DNA of 64,000 nt from Candidatus Zymogenaceae bacterium (GTDB lineage Bacteria; Desulfobacterota; Zymogenia; Zymogenales; Zymogenaceae): the NCBI GenBank assembly GCA_016931225.1, contig JAFGFE010000020.1, positions 62,001-126,000 on the forward strand. The letters run 5' to 3'. Positions 24,582-33,833 of the stretch are shown piece after piece. The notes under the pieces are model-generated. The model searched no databases and had not been told where the DNA came from. It worked only from the letters and a program-made list of their open reading frames with translations. Positions within the stretch are counted from its first letter, which is position 1. Each line of letters starts with the position of its first letter. Both the position numbers and the translations under genes were made by a program.

Positions 24582-25523
24582 ATGAAGGCACGCGATGTTA
24601 AAACGGCGCTGGTGGTGGGCGCCGGTGTGATGGGTCATTCCATCGCCCAGGTGTTCGCCACGGCGGGCATCGAGACCCGCCTTGTGGACCTGAACGAAGA
24701 CGCATTGAAGCGGGCAATGGATCTGGTCGAAAACAACCTTGAAACGTTATCGGAAGCAAAAAGGTTGGGCAAAAAAGACATCCCCGATGTGCTGAAGCGC
24801 ATCCACCCCACCACGGACCTGGAGGCGGCTGCGAAAGACGTCGATTACGTCCTTGAGGCGGTGGTGGAGGTGGACACGGTCAAGCGGGAGGTGTTTTCCC
24901 GCCTGGAGGCGGCCTGTCCGAAGGATACGGTGCTGGCCAGCAACACATCGGGGCTCGACGTGTTTGAGATCATCGATATCAAGGACCCCTCCCGCCTGGT
25001 GGTGGCCCACTGGTTCGCCCCGCCCCACATCATCCCCCTGGTGGAGGTGGTGCCCGGGGAAAAAACCGCCCCGGATGCGGTGACCCTGACCATGGAGCTT
25101 ATGGAGCGGCTCGGCAAAAAGCCGGTATTCATGAAGAAATTCGCCCGCTCCTTTATCGTCAACAAGATCCAGAACAACATCTTCCTGGCGGTGATGGATA
25201 TCCTGACCAACGAGCTCGCCTCGGTGGAGGACATCGACGCCGCGGTGAAGCACAGCCTGGGCATACGGCTTCCCATCGTGGGGGTGGCTCAGAGCCTGGA
25301 CTTCACGGGGCTGGATCTGGTTCGGGACAGTGCGAAGAGCTACGGGATGACGTTTCCCATCATCGAAGAGAAGGTGACAGCGGGCGCCATGGGGGCGAAG
25401 ACCTCCCGGGGGCTGTACGATTATCAGGGCAGAAGCGAAGAGCAGATTCTGAAAGACCGGGACCGGCTGTATCTCAAGATGCTCGATTACATGGAGAAGA
25501 TCGGCGCCTTCAAGCCGGTATAA
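24582..25523 (+). CDS. 3-hydroxyacyl-CoA dehydrogenase (NAD-dependent, HBDH-like)
   Basis: This 313-residue protein has the NAD site VGAGVMGHSIAQ at residues 11-22, ASNTSGLDV, and AHWFAPPHIIPLVEVV with the His in the active-site region. Single-domain length is like 3-hydroxybutyryl-CoA dehydrogenase but the PP-HIIP variant is typical of diverged 3-hydroxyacyl-CoA or lambda-crystallin-like members. The frame is open to 24498, upstream of the promoter, so ATG 24582 (AAAGGGG before it) is the start. It oxidises 3-hydroxyacyl-CoA in beta-oxidation or the reverse reaction. Confidence 0.9.
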   Translation: MKARDVKTALVVGAGVMGHSIAQVFATAGIETRLVDLNEDALKRAMDLVENNLETLSEAKRLGKKDIPDVLKRIHPTTDLEAAAKDVDYVLEAVVEVDTVKREVFSRLEAACPKDTVLASNTSGLDVFEIIDIKDPSRLVVAHWFAPPHIIPLVEVVPGEKTAPDAVTLTMELMERLGKKPVFMKKFARSFIVNKIQNNIFLAVMDILTNELASVEDIDAAVKHSLGIRLPIVGVAQSLDFTGLDLVRDSAKSYGMTFPIIEEKVTAGAMGAKTSRGLYDYQGRSEEQILKDRDRLYLKMLDYMEKIGAFKPV

Positions 25524-25558
25524 AAGACGGCGGGGAATAAAATAATAAAAAACAAGAG

Positions 25559-25583
25559 GCCGGGGATGCGAAGCACGCCCGGC
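25559..25583. terminator. Hairpin between convergent genes
   Basis: GCCGGG (25559-25564) pairs with CCCGGC (25578-25583); TTTTCTT follows on the plus side and AT-rich sequence on the other, so it may serve both genes. Confidence 0.6.
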
Positions 25584-25592
25584 TTTTCTTCA

Positions 25593-26087
25593 TCAATCGG
25601 GCCACTCGATGAAGTCAATCTCCACCACTGCGCCGTTTTCCAATAGAAAGCGCACCTCTTCGTAAATCTCTCCGAAATAGAGATACATGCCATCATCGAT
25701 GACGTCCGGCTGGCCCAGGCGGCGGGTAACGGTAAACGCCGAATCCCCCACGGAGAGTCCGTCAAACTCGTACGCGTCCGATGTGTAGGCCGCCTTCATC
25801 ATGATCTTCTTGCCGTCGAACACCTCGTAGATGGAGAAGCTTACGTCTTCATAGATGTATTCACGTATCGTGTCCGTCTTTTTCGGCCTGTGGGTGTTGG
25901 GCCGCTCGGTCTCGACGACCTCCAGGGGATCCCCCAGGGCAAAGATGAACTCAGCCTCGGTTTTGCCGAATCGATAGAGCCCCTCATAGATGAAATCGGT
26001 GCGATCATCATACTGGGCGAGTGCCGCACCCGATATGACGACCGCCAGCACAAGACTGATACAAACCGCGGCTTTTGATATACGCAT
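25593..26087 (-). CDS. Secreted hypothetical protein with SmpA/BamE-like look
   Basis: This 164-residue protein has a clear signal peptide (SKAAVCISLVLAVVISGAALA, cut near residue 24). The mature part contains two similar elements, FIFALGDPLEVV and VTRRLGQPDVI, a G(D/Q)P pattern found twice in BLIP/SmpA-type lipoprotein folds. No lipobox. The ribosome site AAGGA is present. It is probably periplasmic and may bind a protein partner; the function is not known. Confidence 0.8.
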   Translation of the reverse strand: MRISKAAVCISLVLAVVISGAALAQYDDRTDFIYEGLYRFGKTEAEFIFALGDPLEVVETERPNTHRPKKTDTIREYIYEDVSFSIYEVFDGKKIMMKAAYTSDAYEFDGLSVGDSAFTVTRRLGQPDVIDDGMYLYFGEIYEEVRFLLENGAVVEIDFIEWPD

Positions 26088-26289
26088 CGTTCTCGTCCTT
26101 CTTAAGTCGCTCGCGCGAGAGCAAATGAAATTATGTTTTCATCATACGACGCATTCATCCGGTTGTCAATCCACCGGAGGACAAGACGCCCGAAAATCAT
26201 CCCTCGGCACCATGGGATTAAATCCCCCTCCCCCTGAAAACCGCTTTACAGCCGCCGACCGTGCTCATGTGTCCCTGAGCAAATAAGTC

Positions 26290-26318
26290 TTGACACCGCC
26301 GCGCCTTTTTTCTATTCT
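26290..26318 (+). promoter_or_regulatory. Strong promoter of the five-gene flavoenzyme/kinase operon
   Basis: Perfect TTGACA (26290-26295), 17-bp spacer, TATTCT (26313-26318). Transcription would start near 26325, which excludes the earliest in-frame start codon (26318) of the next gene. Otherwise the 311-bp divergent gap 26088-26398 holds nothing recognised. Confidence 0.75.
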
Positions 26319-26398
26319 TGTTCCCAGCGTGCGTCACCGGCGACACGCATCGTCACCGGGGCGTTCTCCTCACATCCATCCTTCCAAGAGGTGACATC

Positions 26399-27856
26399 GT
26401 GATAGCCGATGACCGTTTCCGCCGCGTGTATCCATACCACAAAACCATCGTCGAAAGAGACCTCCGGGAGGTGCTGGGACCGGACCGGCTCATCAGCTCT
26501 CCCATAGACCGCCGGTCCTATTCCCGGGACCTGATCGTGGCATACAACAACCCCTTTCCGCCGGAAGAGGGGGACATCGCCCCGCCGATCGCCGATTTCG
26601 TGGTCATTCCCGAAACGACGGAAGAGGTCAGCGAAATCCTGAAGATCGCCAACACCCACAGGGTCCCGGTGACGCCGGAATGCGGCGGCGCCCAGGGCAG
26701 CGGCAGCACCCTCCCGCTTTTCGGCGGCATCGTGCTGGACGTCAAGGGACTCTCCCGGGTGATCGATATCGACACCGACAACCACACCGTCACGACCCAG
26801 ACCGGCCTCATCGGCGCGGAGCTGGAGTCGTTTCTCAACCCCCACGGATACACGACCTGCCACTACCCCCAGTCGCTGCACGTCAGCGGCATCGGCGGGT
26901 TCCTGGCCGCCCGGAGCGCCGGGGTTCTCTCCACGAAATACGGCAAAATCTCCGAGATGGTCCTGGGCATGGAGGTGGTGCTCCCCACGGGCGAGGTCAT
27001 GCGGACCAAGGCCGTGCCGAACTCCGCCGCCGGGCCGAACTTCAACTATCTGTTCATGGGCTCCGAGGGGACGCTGGGGGTCATCACCGAGGCGACGCTC
27101 ATCATCCGGAAGCTGCCCGAAAGCAGGAAGTTCCTGGGGGTCCTCTTCGAGGATCTCCCCGCCGCCATGAACGGCGCCCGGCTGATCATGCGCCGGGGTC
27201 TGAGGCCCGCCGCCATGCGCGTCTCCGACGAGATGGAAACCACCTTTTACCACAAGATGAACGGCTCTTTGTTGATCGTCATGTTCGACGGCTTCGAGGA
27301 ATTGTGTGAGTTGGAGCTTTCCGAGACGAAGAAGATCATCACCTCCCTGGGCGCCGAAGACCTGGGCGAGGGGCCGTGTAAGACCTGGTGGGAACAAAAG
27401 CGCTTTTCCATCGCCTTTCCCTCATCGGACCATCCGCTCTTCGGCATCCCCACCCCCGGCACCATCAGGATATCCGGCTGCATCGACTCCGCCGGAACGT
27501 TCGATTACCTGGTACAGGTCCAGCGCGGCCTCAAGGAGATGGTGGAGGGGATGGGCATGTTCCTGGGCGCCCATTTTTCCCACTGGTATCCCACCGGCGG
27601 GATGATCTACCCCACCTTCGTGGGGGAATTCAAGATCGGCCCCGAGGCCAGCACAAAATATAACGAGGTCTGGCGCCGGGGCATCGAGATCACCCAGAAG
27701 CTGGGCGGCACCATCAACCACCACCACGGCATCGGAGTGAATCTGGGCAGGTTCATGCGCTGGGAACTGGGAGACGCCGGATTCGAGAACTTCAGGAAGA
27801 TCAAGCGGGCCATGGACCCGAACCATATCATGAATCCCGGCAAGCTGGGCCTATAA
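26399..27856 (+). CDS. FAD-linked oxidase, AGPS/GlcD-like
   Basis: This 485-residue protein is of the vanillyl-alcohol-oxidase flavoprotein family. An FAD-binding PCMH domain (PETTEEVSEILKIAN, GGAQGSGSTLPL, MGSEGTLGVITEAT) comes first. The C-terminal cap ends NHHHGIGVNLGRF, resembling the HHHG motif of alkylglycerone-phosphate synthase (AGPS), and HYPQSLHVSGIGG also fits AGPS better than lactate or glycolate oxidases. Start: GTG 26399 with GAGGTGA upstream, because the promoter overlaps earlier starts. It is followed by an Fe-S subunit, as in GlcD/GlcF 2-hydroxyacid oxidases, so both readings stay open. Confidence 0.88.
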   Translation: MIADDRFRRVYPYHKTIVERDLREVLGPDRLISSPIDRRSYSRDLIVAYNNPFPPEEGDIAPPIADFVVIPETTEEVSEILKIANTHRVPVTPECGGAQGSGSTLPLFGGIVLDVKGLSRVIDIDTDNHTVTTQTGLIGAELESFLNPHGYTTCHYPQSLHVSGIGGFLAARSAGVLSTKYGKISEMVLGMEVVLPTGEVMRTKAVPNSAAGPNFNYLFMGSEGTLGVITEATLIIRKLPESRKFLGVLFEDLPAAMNGARLIMRRGLRPAAMRVSDEMETTFYHKMNGSLLIVMFDGFEELCELELSETKKIITSLGAEDLGEGPCKTWWEQKRFSIAFPSSDHPLFGIPTPGTIRISGCIDSAGTFDYLVQVQRGLKEMVEGMGMFLGAHFSHWYPTGGMIYPTFVGEFKIGPEASTKYNEVWRRGIEITQKLGGTINHHHGIGVNLGRFMRWELGDAGFENFRKIKRAMDPNHIMNPGKLGL

Positions 27857-27911
27857 TCGTCTGGACACATTCGGCGCCCGTATGACGGGTGCCGCACAGG
27901 AAGGAGTAATC

Positions 27912-29021
27912 ATGCCGGACCTTACAGAAAAAACGAGACTCTGTTCCGTCTGTTTCAAGATGTGTCGGGACGTATGCCCCGTGGCCGGGGCCACCCGGCG
28001 GGAGGCGGATTCACCCCACAACCGCGCCTACTTCGCCTATCAGATAATGCAGGGGCGGGAGGGATTGACACCCGAGACCGTGTCTTATTTCTATCGATGC
28101 GCCATGTGCAAGGCGTGCCGGGAGGCGTGCGAGACCGGCATGGACGTATCGGAGATCATGCTCGCATCCCGAAGCGACATCCCGCCGAGCCTTTTGCCGC
28201 CGGAGCTTTCCGAAAAGGCCGACGACATCACGGCCGGAAAGCCCTTCGGCGGCGACTCGAAGAAGATCAAAAAGGTTATCTCGAAGAGCACCGCGGATAC
28301 CGGGGAGACGCTCATTATCCTGGGGAGCCGCATTCGGGCGGGTGAGGGCGCAGCCATCAAAGCCCTCCTCTCCGTGGCGGAGAAACTCGGCGATTCCCCC
28401 TTCGTCCTCAAGGACGAGCCGGACACGGGGCATATCGCCCATTTCCTGGGCTTTCGTGACGCCACAAGGACACTCGCGAAGCATTTTCTGGCCGCGGTCG
28501 AAAAAACCGGCGCATCAACGGTCGTGTTCCTCCAGGCGGAAGACGCCCGGATGATCGCAAAGGAGTACGAGTCGATCGGAATGCCGACCCCGGGCTGGAA
28601 GGCCCTCACGCTCCCCGAATACCTGCTGGGGCTCCTGGAGGCGAAAAAACCCTCATTTGCAAAAAAAGATCCCATTACCGTCACCTATCACGATCCCGGC
28701 GGGCTGGGCAGGGAGCTTCGGCTCTTCGAAGCGCCCCGGAAAATCATCGGCATGGTTCCGGGCGTGACGCTTGTGGAGATGGGACTTTCCCGGGACACCG
28801 CCCCGGACTGCGGCTACGGCGCGGGATTGGAGCTCACGCACCCGGAAATCAGCCGGGCGATGCTCGGGCGTCTGTTTCTCCACGCCGCGTCCACCAATGC
28901 CGAGGTGCTCATCTCCGGCGATCCGGTATGCCTGGAAATGGCGGCGGCCTTCGGTAAAGATGCGGATACGGCCATTGAAACCCATGACCTTTCACTCTTT
29001 CTTGATGGATATCTACCATGA
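27912..29021 (+). CDS. Fe-S oxidoreductase subunit (GlcF/heterodisulfide reductase-like)
   Basis: This 369-residue protein has two N-terminal 4Fe-4S motifs, CSVCFKMCRDVCP (about residues 11-23) and CAMCKACREACE. The second half is a CCG-like domain that ends with HAASTNAEVLISGDPVC. The frame opens at 27882 but AAGGAG leads ATG 27912. Such subunits pass electrons from a flavoprotein to quinone or another carrier; the partner is most likely the preceding FAD enzyme. Its stop overlaps the next start by 4 nt (ATGA), so translation is coupled to the GlpD-like gene. The CCG motifs are partly degenerate. Confidence 0.88.
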   Translation: MPDLTEKTRLCSVCFKMCRDVCPVAGATRREADSPHNRAYFAYQIMQGREGLTPETVSYFYRCAMCKACREACETGMDVSEIMLASRSDIPPSLLPPELSEKADDITAGKPFGGDSKKIKKVISKSTADTGETLIILGSRIRAGEGAAIKALLSVAEKLGDSPFVLKDEPDTGHIAHFLGFRDATRTLAKHFLAAVEKTGASTVVFLQAEDARMIAKEYESIGMPTPGWKALTLPEYLLGLLEAKKPSFAKKDPITVTYHDPGGLGRELRLFEAPRKIIGMVPGVTLVEMGLSRDTAPDCGYGAGLELTHPEISRAMLGRLFLHAASTNAEVLISGDPVCLEMAAAFGKDADTAIETHDLSLFLDGYLP

Positions 29022-30658
29022 ATGCGAAACAATCCTTGAAGACCTGGAGTGCAAAAGACAGAGATCGTTATCTTTCGGAACTCTCCGAAAAGACCTTTGA
29101 CGTTTTGATCGTCGGCGGGGGAATCACCGGCGCCGGAATTCTTCGGGCCCTGGGCCTGAGGGGAATATCCGCCGCCCTCATCGAAAAGGACGATTTCGGA
29201 TTCGGCACCTCGTCGAAGAGCACCCGCCTCGCCCACGGCGGCGTCAGGTACATCATCAACGGGGAATTCAGTCTCGTCAGCGAGGCCTGCCATGAGCGGG
29301 ACTGGCTGCGGGGGGCGCTCCCCAACCTGGTCAGGCCCGTGCCCATCGTCATGATAAATCACAACCTCGCCACCTCGTTTTTCTTTGGGGCGTACCTCCG
29401 ATTTTACGACCTTTTGTCCGGCTGGAACAACTACAAAAAATATGTACACCTCCCGCTTCCCGACCTCAAGAATGCCGAACCCCTGGTGAATATCCCGGGC
29501 ACCCACTCCGCATCACGGATATATGAGTGCATTATCAACGACGCCCGTCTGACCCTGGAGATCGTCAAGGAGGGCGTAATGACCGGCGGCACCGCCGTCA
29601 ATTACCTGGAGGCGAAACGGGTCATCACCGGAAAAGGGAGGGCAACAGGCGTTGAGGCGGTGGATCGATTGACCGGGAATACCCTCGTCATCAGGGCTAA
29701 AAACGTCGTCAATGCCTGCGGCCCGTGGACGGACGACCTCATGCCCGAAGAAGCCTCGAGGATCATCCGTCCCTCAAAGGGGATCCACATCGTCGTGAAG
29801 CGGGAAAACATCGGCAACGTGGGCGGGCTGTATGTCAAGAGTCCCGCCGACAACCGGAGCATCTTCGTCCTGGCCCACGGCGACTTCACCTACCTGGGCA
29901 CCACCGACACCGACTATCCGGGAGACCTGGATCACTGCTATACCGAGCGGGAGGAATACGAATACATGAAGGTGGTGGTGGACAACTGCTTTCCCGACGC
30001 CCGATTCGAGGAAGCGGATATCCTGGGCACCTACGCCGGGGTGCGGCCGCTGGTCTTGGATCCCACCGAGACCACGGAGACGAAGACGTCCCGGCGGGAG
30101 CTCATCGACGAGGTCTATTCCGGATATTTCGTCATCACGGGAGGGAAACTCACGATCTTTCGCAGCATGGCCGAAAAGCTCATCGAACTCATGGCGAAAA
30201 AAGGCGCGGTGAGCATTAACAAATCGGATACGAACCGCTCAAAAGAACGGTTCATCCTAGGGCTGACCCCCGAGGAGTGGGCCGCATCGAATACATCCGG
30301 AAAACTCGACGAGAAGACCCTCTCTCACCTGTATCAGAATTACGGCGTTGGGGGTCTTTCCATTATCGATGCGGTTAAAAAGGACTCATCCGTGGCACAT
30401 CCCATCACGAACAATCAGCTGAACATCCAGGCGGAGTTGGATTATTGCCTCGAGCATGAGATGATCACCCGGGTACGGGATTTTCTTATGAGGCGCACCA
30501 ATCTGTCGCTCCACCAGCGGGACGATCACGAGACCCTAGGCCGGGAGACGGCCCGGCGCATGGGAGCGTACCTGGGATGGCATACCGCCCGCATAGAGCA
30601 GGAGGTGGCTGAATACGTCGACATCGCTCATAAGAACAGCTTTTTTCTTGACAGGTAG
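29018..30658 (+). CDS. FAD-dependent glycerol-3-phosphate dehydrogenase family (GlpD/GlpA-like)
   Basis: This 546-residue protein starts with the dinucleotide motif LIVGGGITGAG, followed by GTSSKSTRLAHGGVRY, the GlpD signature, and YAGVRPL further on; the C-terminal helical DAO_C domain is present (about 400-540). It oxidises sn-glycerol 3-phosphate or a similar polyol phosphate and feeds electrons to quinone at the membrane. EryB-type erythritol-phosphate dehydrogenases belong to the same family. Overlap with the Fe-S gene and the kinase 21 bp downstream place it in a polyol-phosphate operon. Confidence 0.92.
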   Translation: MNAKQSLKTWSAKDRDRYLSELSEKTFDVLIVGGGITGAGILRALGLRGISAALIEKDDFGFGTSSKSTRLAHGGVRYIINGEFSLVSEACHERDWLRGALPNLVRPVPIVMINHNLATSFFFGAYLRFYDLLSGWNNYKKYVHLPLPDLKNAEPLVNIPGTHSASRIYECIINDARLTLEIVKEGVMTGGTAVNYLEAKRVITGKGRATGVEAVDRLTGNTLVIRAKNVVNACGPWTDDLMPEEASRIIRPSKGIHIVVKRENIGNVGGLYVKSPADNRSIFVLAHGDFTYLGTTDTDYPGDLDHCYTEREEYEYMKVVVDNCFPDARFEEADILGTYAGVRPLVLDPTETTETKTSRRELIDEVYSGYFVITGGKLTIFRSMAEKLIELMAKKGAVSINKSDTNRSKERFILGLTPEEWAASNTSGKLDEKTLSHLYQNYGVGGLSIIDAVKKDSSVAHPITNNQLNIQAELDYCLEHEMITRVRDFLMRRTNLSLHQRDDHETLGRETARRMGAYLGWHTARIEQEVAEYVDIAHKNSFFLDR

Positions 30659-30679
30659 ATCCATCCGAAGGGGGACAAC

Positions 30680-32233
30680 ATGACGGACAGAGATCTGATT
30701 CTTGCCATAGACTGCGGTACACAGAACGTCAAGGCGGCGGTGTTCGATCCCGAGGGGCGTGAGGTGGCCCTGGCCCGCCGGGCCCACGGCCCGGATATCA
30801 TCCCCCAGCCGAGATGGATGGAACACGATCCCGAAGACTATTACCAGAAATCGAGGGACGCGGTGCGGGAGGTAATAGACGCCCTGGGAGCGGACGTCTC
30901 CCGGCTACGGGCGGTGGGCCTTTCCTCCCAGCGGGGCACGGCCATCCCCCTGGACAAAGACGGCGTCCCCACCCGAAACGCCATCGTCTATCAGGACAAC
31001 CGCTTCACCGAAAACCTGGGCCCCCTCAGAAACCTCTGGGGCCTTTTCTTCACGATCATCGGGATGAAAAGCGCCATCGAGTATGTCCGCACCCATTCCC
31101 GCTTTATCTGGATCAAGCAATACCAGCCGGAGGTATACGAAAAAACCGCCGTATTCACCCAGGTCGCCTCGTATCTCAACTTTCGCCTCACCGGAGAAAT
31201 CAACGAATCCATCGGCATGATGGTGGGGATGTTTCCATTGGATTACAAGAAGCTGGATTGGTACCCCTTCAGCGGCATACACGATATCTTCGGCGTGACC
31301 CCCGCCAAGCTCCCCCCGCTGGTTCGCCCCGGCAGCATCACCGGATACATCACAAGCGAAGCATCCGCCGATACCGGCATCCCCAAAGGACTCCCGGTGG
31401 TGGTGGGGGGTGGCGATGTCCAATCGGCGGTGTTGGGGATGGGGGTAACCGATGATACCAAGGCCGCCCTCTCCCTGGGGACCACCATCGATTTCGATAT
31501 CCCCTACCATAAACATATTTCAGACAAAGAGCTTCGCTACCTTGCGTGGCCCGCGGCGGTGCCGGATCAGTATGTCCTGGAGGGGGGAGTGGGCAGCGGT
31601 TTTCTGACCGTGACCTGGTTCAAAAACGAGATCGCCACCCACGAGGCGCAACTGGCCGAAAACAGCGGAAAGACCACCGAGGACATCCTGGATGAGGCGA
31701 TCGCCGATATCCCCCCCGGCTCCCTGGGTCTGATGGTCCATCCATACTGGACGCCCCCCTTTCACCGGGACGAGGCACGGGGATCCATCATCGGGCTGAC
31801 CATGTCCCACGATCGCCCCCATATCTACCGGGCGATTCTGGAGGGGCTTGCCCTGGAAACCCTGACAGGCTACGAAGCCATACAGAAAAAGACCGGCATC
31901 GAGATCGAAGAGATCCGTGTGTCCGGCGGCCCCTCCCAAAGCGATCAGGTGCTTCAGATCCTGGCGGACGTGTTCCAGGTTCCCACCGTTCGCATGGAGG
32001 TCCAGGAGGCGGCGGCTCTGGGATCGGCGGTGAGCGCCGCCGTGGGATCGGGTCTTTTCACGGAGCTCTCCGACGCCGTCGGCGCCATGACCCACCCGAA
32101 AACGGTTTTTACCCCGAACCGGGAAAACCGGGATATCTACCGATTTTTATACAAGAAGTACGTCGATCTCTATCCGAAAATGGCCGATCACTACAGGGAG
32201 ACGGCCTCCCTTTTGGAGACGAACGACACATAA
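30680..32233 (+). CDS. FGGY-family carbohydrate/polyol kinase
   Basis: This 517-residue two-domain kinase has AIDCGTQNVKAAVFD (phosphate 1), LGTTIDFDIP (phosphate 2) and VSGGPSQSDQVLQILAD (adenosine/FGGY end). Length fits glycerol, xylulose or erythritol kinases; the substrate loop is not diagnostic by eye. With the GlpD-like gene 21 bp upstream and a GPH symporter downstream, it likely phosphorylates an imported polyol or pentose that the dehydrogenase then oxidises. GAAGGGGG precedes the ATG. Confidence 0.92.
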   Translation: MTDRDLILAIDCGTQNVKAAVFDPEGREVALARRAHGPDIIPQPRWMEHDPEDYYQKSRDAVREVIDALGADVSRLRAVGLSSQRGTAIPLDKDGVPTRNAIVYQDNRFTENLGPLRNLWGLFFTIIGMKSAIEYVRTHSRFIWIKQYQPEVYEKTAVFTQVASYLNFRLTGEINESIGMMVGMFPLDYKKLDWYPFSGIHDIFGVTPAKLPPLVRPGSITGYITSEASADTGIPKGLPVVVGGGDVQSAVLGMGVTDDTKAALSLGTTIDFDIPYHKHISDKELRYLAWPAAVPDQYVLEGGVGSGFLTVTWFKNEIATHEAQLAENSGKTTEDILDEAIADIPPGSLGLMVHPYWTPPFHRDEARGSIIGLTMSHDRPHIYRAILEGLALETLTGYEAIQKKTGIEIEEIRVSGGPSQSDQVLQILADVFQVPTVRMEVQEAAALGSAVSAAVGSGLFTELSDAVGAMTHPKTVFTPNRENRDIYRFLYKKYVDLYPKMADHYRETASLLETNDT

Positions 32234-32273
32234 CGATACGGTTCATTCATTTTTTTTATTACGGGGGAGCGCC

Positions 32274-33695
32274 ATGAGCCATCATTCCGGTCCCGCGGAC
32301 GCGCCGGTTCGCGACCGCCTGCCTGTATTCACCAAAATATACTACCTCTTCGGTGACATCGGCATTTCTATGTGTATAGCAGGATTCAGTTTTTTCATCC
32401 TCTTCTTTTATGCAGACGTCGCGGGCGTCAGCCCCGGCCTCGTGGGAACGGTGCTGCTTCTGGCCAAGATCTGGGACGCCGTGACCGATCCGGCCTTCGG
32501 GTGGCTCTCCGACCGGACCCGCTCGCGGTTTGGGAGGAGAAAGGTCTACCTTATTTATTTCTCGATCCCCTTCGGCATCGCATTTTCCCTGTTGTGGTTT
32601 CTGCCCCAAAAGCTCGCCCCGTTTGTGCTTGATCCCGTAACAGGGGGCCGGATCGTCCTAATGAGTCCCGGGCTCATCGCCTGGATCGTGGGAATATTCT
32701 TCCTCTATTTCACGCTCTTTACGATCACGTCGGTCTCCTACTACGCCATGACGCCGGAGCTGACCCGGGACTACGACGAGCGGACAAGCCTCATCACCTT
32801 TCGTATGGTGGGGGGGACCATCGGCTATATGGCGGGCGCGGCCCTGCCGCCGGTCATCGCGGGGATGTTGAAAAGCCAGGATATCGGGTGGTTCAGCATG
32901 GGCCTGGTTTTCGCCGCGGTTACCATCATCTGTCTCTACATCACCGTGCTGGGGGTCAAACAGCGCCCGGAGCTGGAGGGGCCGCCGTCCGAGCTTCCCG
33001 CGTTTACATCCATGCTCACCTGTTTCAAGAACAAGCCCTTCGACTACCTGATGGTCATGCAGGTAGCCTCAGGTGTCTGCTTCATGCTGGTGATGAGCTA
33101 CATGGCCTTTTTCCTCACCTACGTGATGGACATGGAATCACAGATCCCCATCCTGATGATCCTGCTCCTGGTGACCATCGGGGTGTTTTTGGTCTTCTGG
33201 AAGTGGCTGATGGACAGGTGGGGAAAGAAGGGGCCGGTCTACGCCCTGGGGCTGTTCATCGCCTTCAGCGCCACGGCGTCCACCTTCTTCCTCCCCCAAG
33301 GGGGGAGTTGGATGATCTACCCGATCATTTTCATCGCCGGATTCGGCTTTTCCGCCCAGTGGGTGTGCCCCTGGTCCATCTTCCCGGACGTGCTGGAGCA
33401 CGACGAGCTGATGACCGGGGAGCGGCGGGAGGGGCTCTACTACGGCGTCAAGGGGTTGATCGACAAGATAGCCAGCGCCTTCGCCCTCTTCGTGGGCGGC
33501 TGGGTGCTGGAGCTGTTCGGATTCGTGGCCGGGGTCGAGCAGACCCCCCATGCGCTTCTGGGGATACGGCTCTTTTTCGGTCCCGTGCCCGCGCTGGTGA
33601 TGTTTTTGAGCTTCCCGTTTCTCATCTGGTTCCCCATCACCAGGAAGACCCATCTGGAAACCCTGGCGGAGCTGGAGCGGAGAAGACAAAAGTAA
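32274..33695 (+). CDS. GPH-family sugar:cation symporter
   Basis: This 473-residue protein has about 12 membrane segments. The glycoside-pentoside-hexuronide family signature is clear: KIWDAVTDPAFGWLSDRTRSRFGRR near residues 65-90, and YYAMTPELTRDYDERT after membrane segment 4. Members such as MelB and XynB-type symporters carry sugars with Na+ or H+. It is the last gene of the operon from 26399 and gives the pathway its uptake step. GGGGGAG stands before the ATG. Confidence 0.93.
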   Translation: MSHHSGPADAPVRDRLPVFTKIYYLFGDIGISMCIAGFSFFILFFYADVAGVSPGLVGTVLLLAKIWDAVTDPAFGWLSDRTRSRFGRRKVYLIYFSIPFGIAFSLLWFLPQKLAPFVLDPVTGGRIVLMSPGLIAWIVGIFFLYFTLFTITSVSYYAMTPELTRDYDERTSLITFRMVGGTIGYMAGAALPPVIAGMLKSQDIGWFSMGLVFAAVTIICLYITVLGVKQRPELEGPPSELPAFTSMLTCFKNKPFDYLMVMQVASGVCFMLVMSYMAFFLTYVMDMESQIPILMILLLVTIGVFLVFWKWLMDRWGKKGPVYALGLFIAFSATASTFFLPQGGSWMIYPIIFIAGFGFSAQWVCPWSIFPDVLEHDELMTGERREGLYYGVKGLIDKIASAFALFVGGWVLELFGFVAGVEQTPHALLGIRLFFGPVPALVMFLSFPFLIWFPITRKTHLETLAELERRRQK

Positions 33696-33766
33696 AAAAA
33701 CAAGAACCGCACCCATACGGTGACTTTCGCATTCCTGTCACGGGTACGCGGCGTTTAAACCCATGA

Positions 33767-33795
33767 TTGACAGCCGTTATTCAAACGGGTATACT
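33767..33795 (+). promoter_or_regulatory. Near-consensus promoter for the pirin gene
   Basis: TTGACA (33767-33772), 17-bp spacer, TATACT (33790-33795); predicted start about 32 bp before ATG 33834. It makes the pirin gene separate from the operon upstream. Confidence 0.75.
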
Positions 33796-33833
33796 GTCAC
33801 CGATTTTACACGGCCTGTTTTCCGGCGGCGGAG

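Noticed and set aside
26312-27397. A 361-codon minus-strand frame opposite the AGPS-like gene
   Set aside because: Antisense shadow of a gene with clear FAD-binding motifs.
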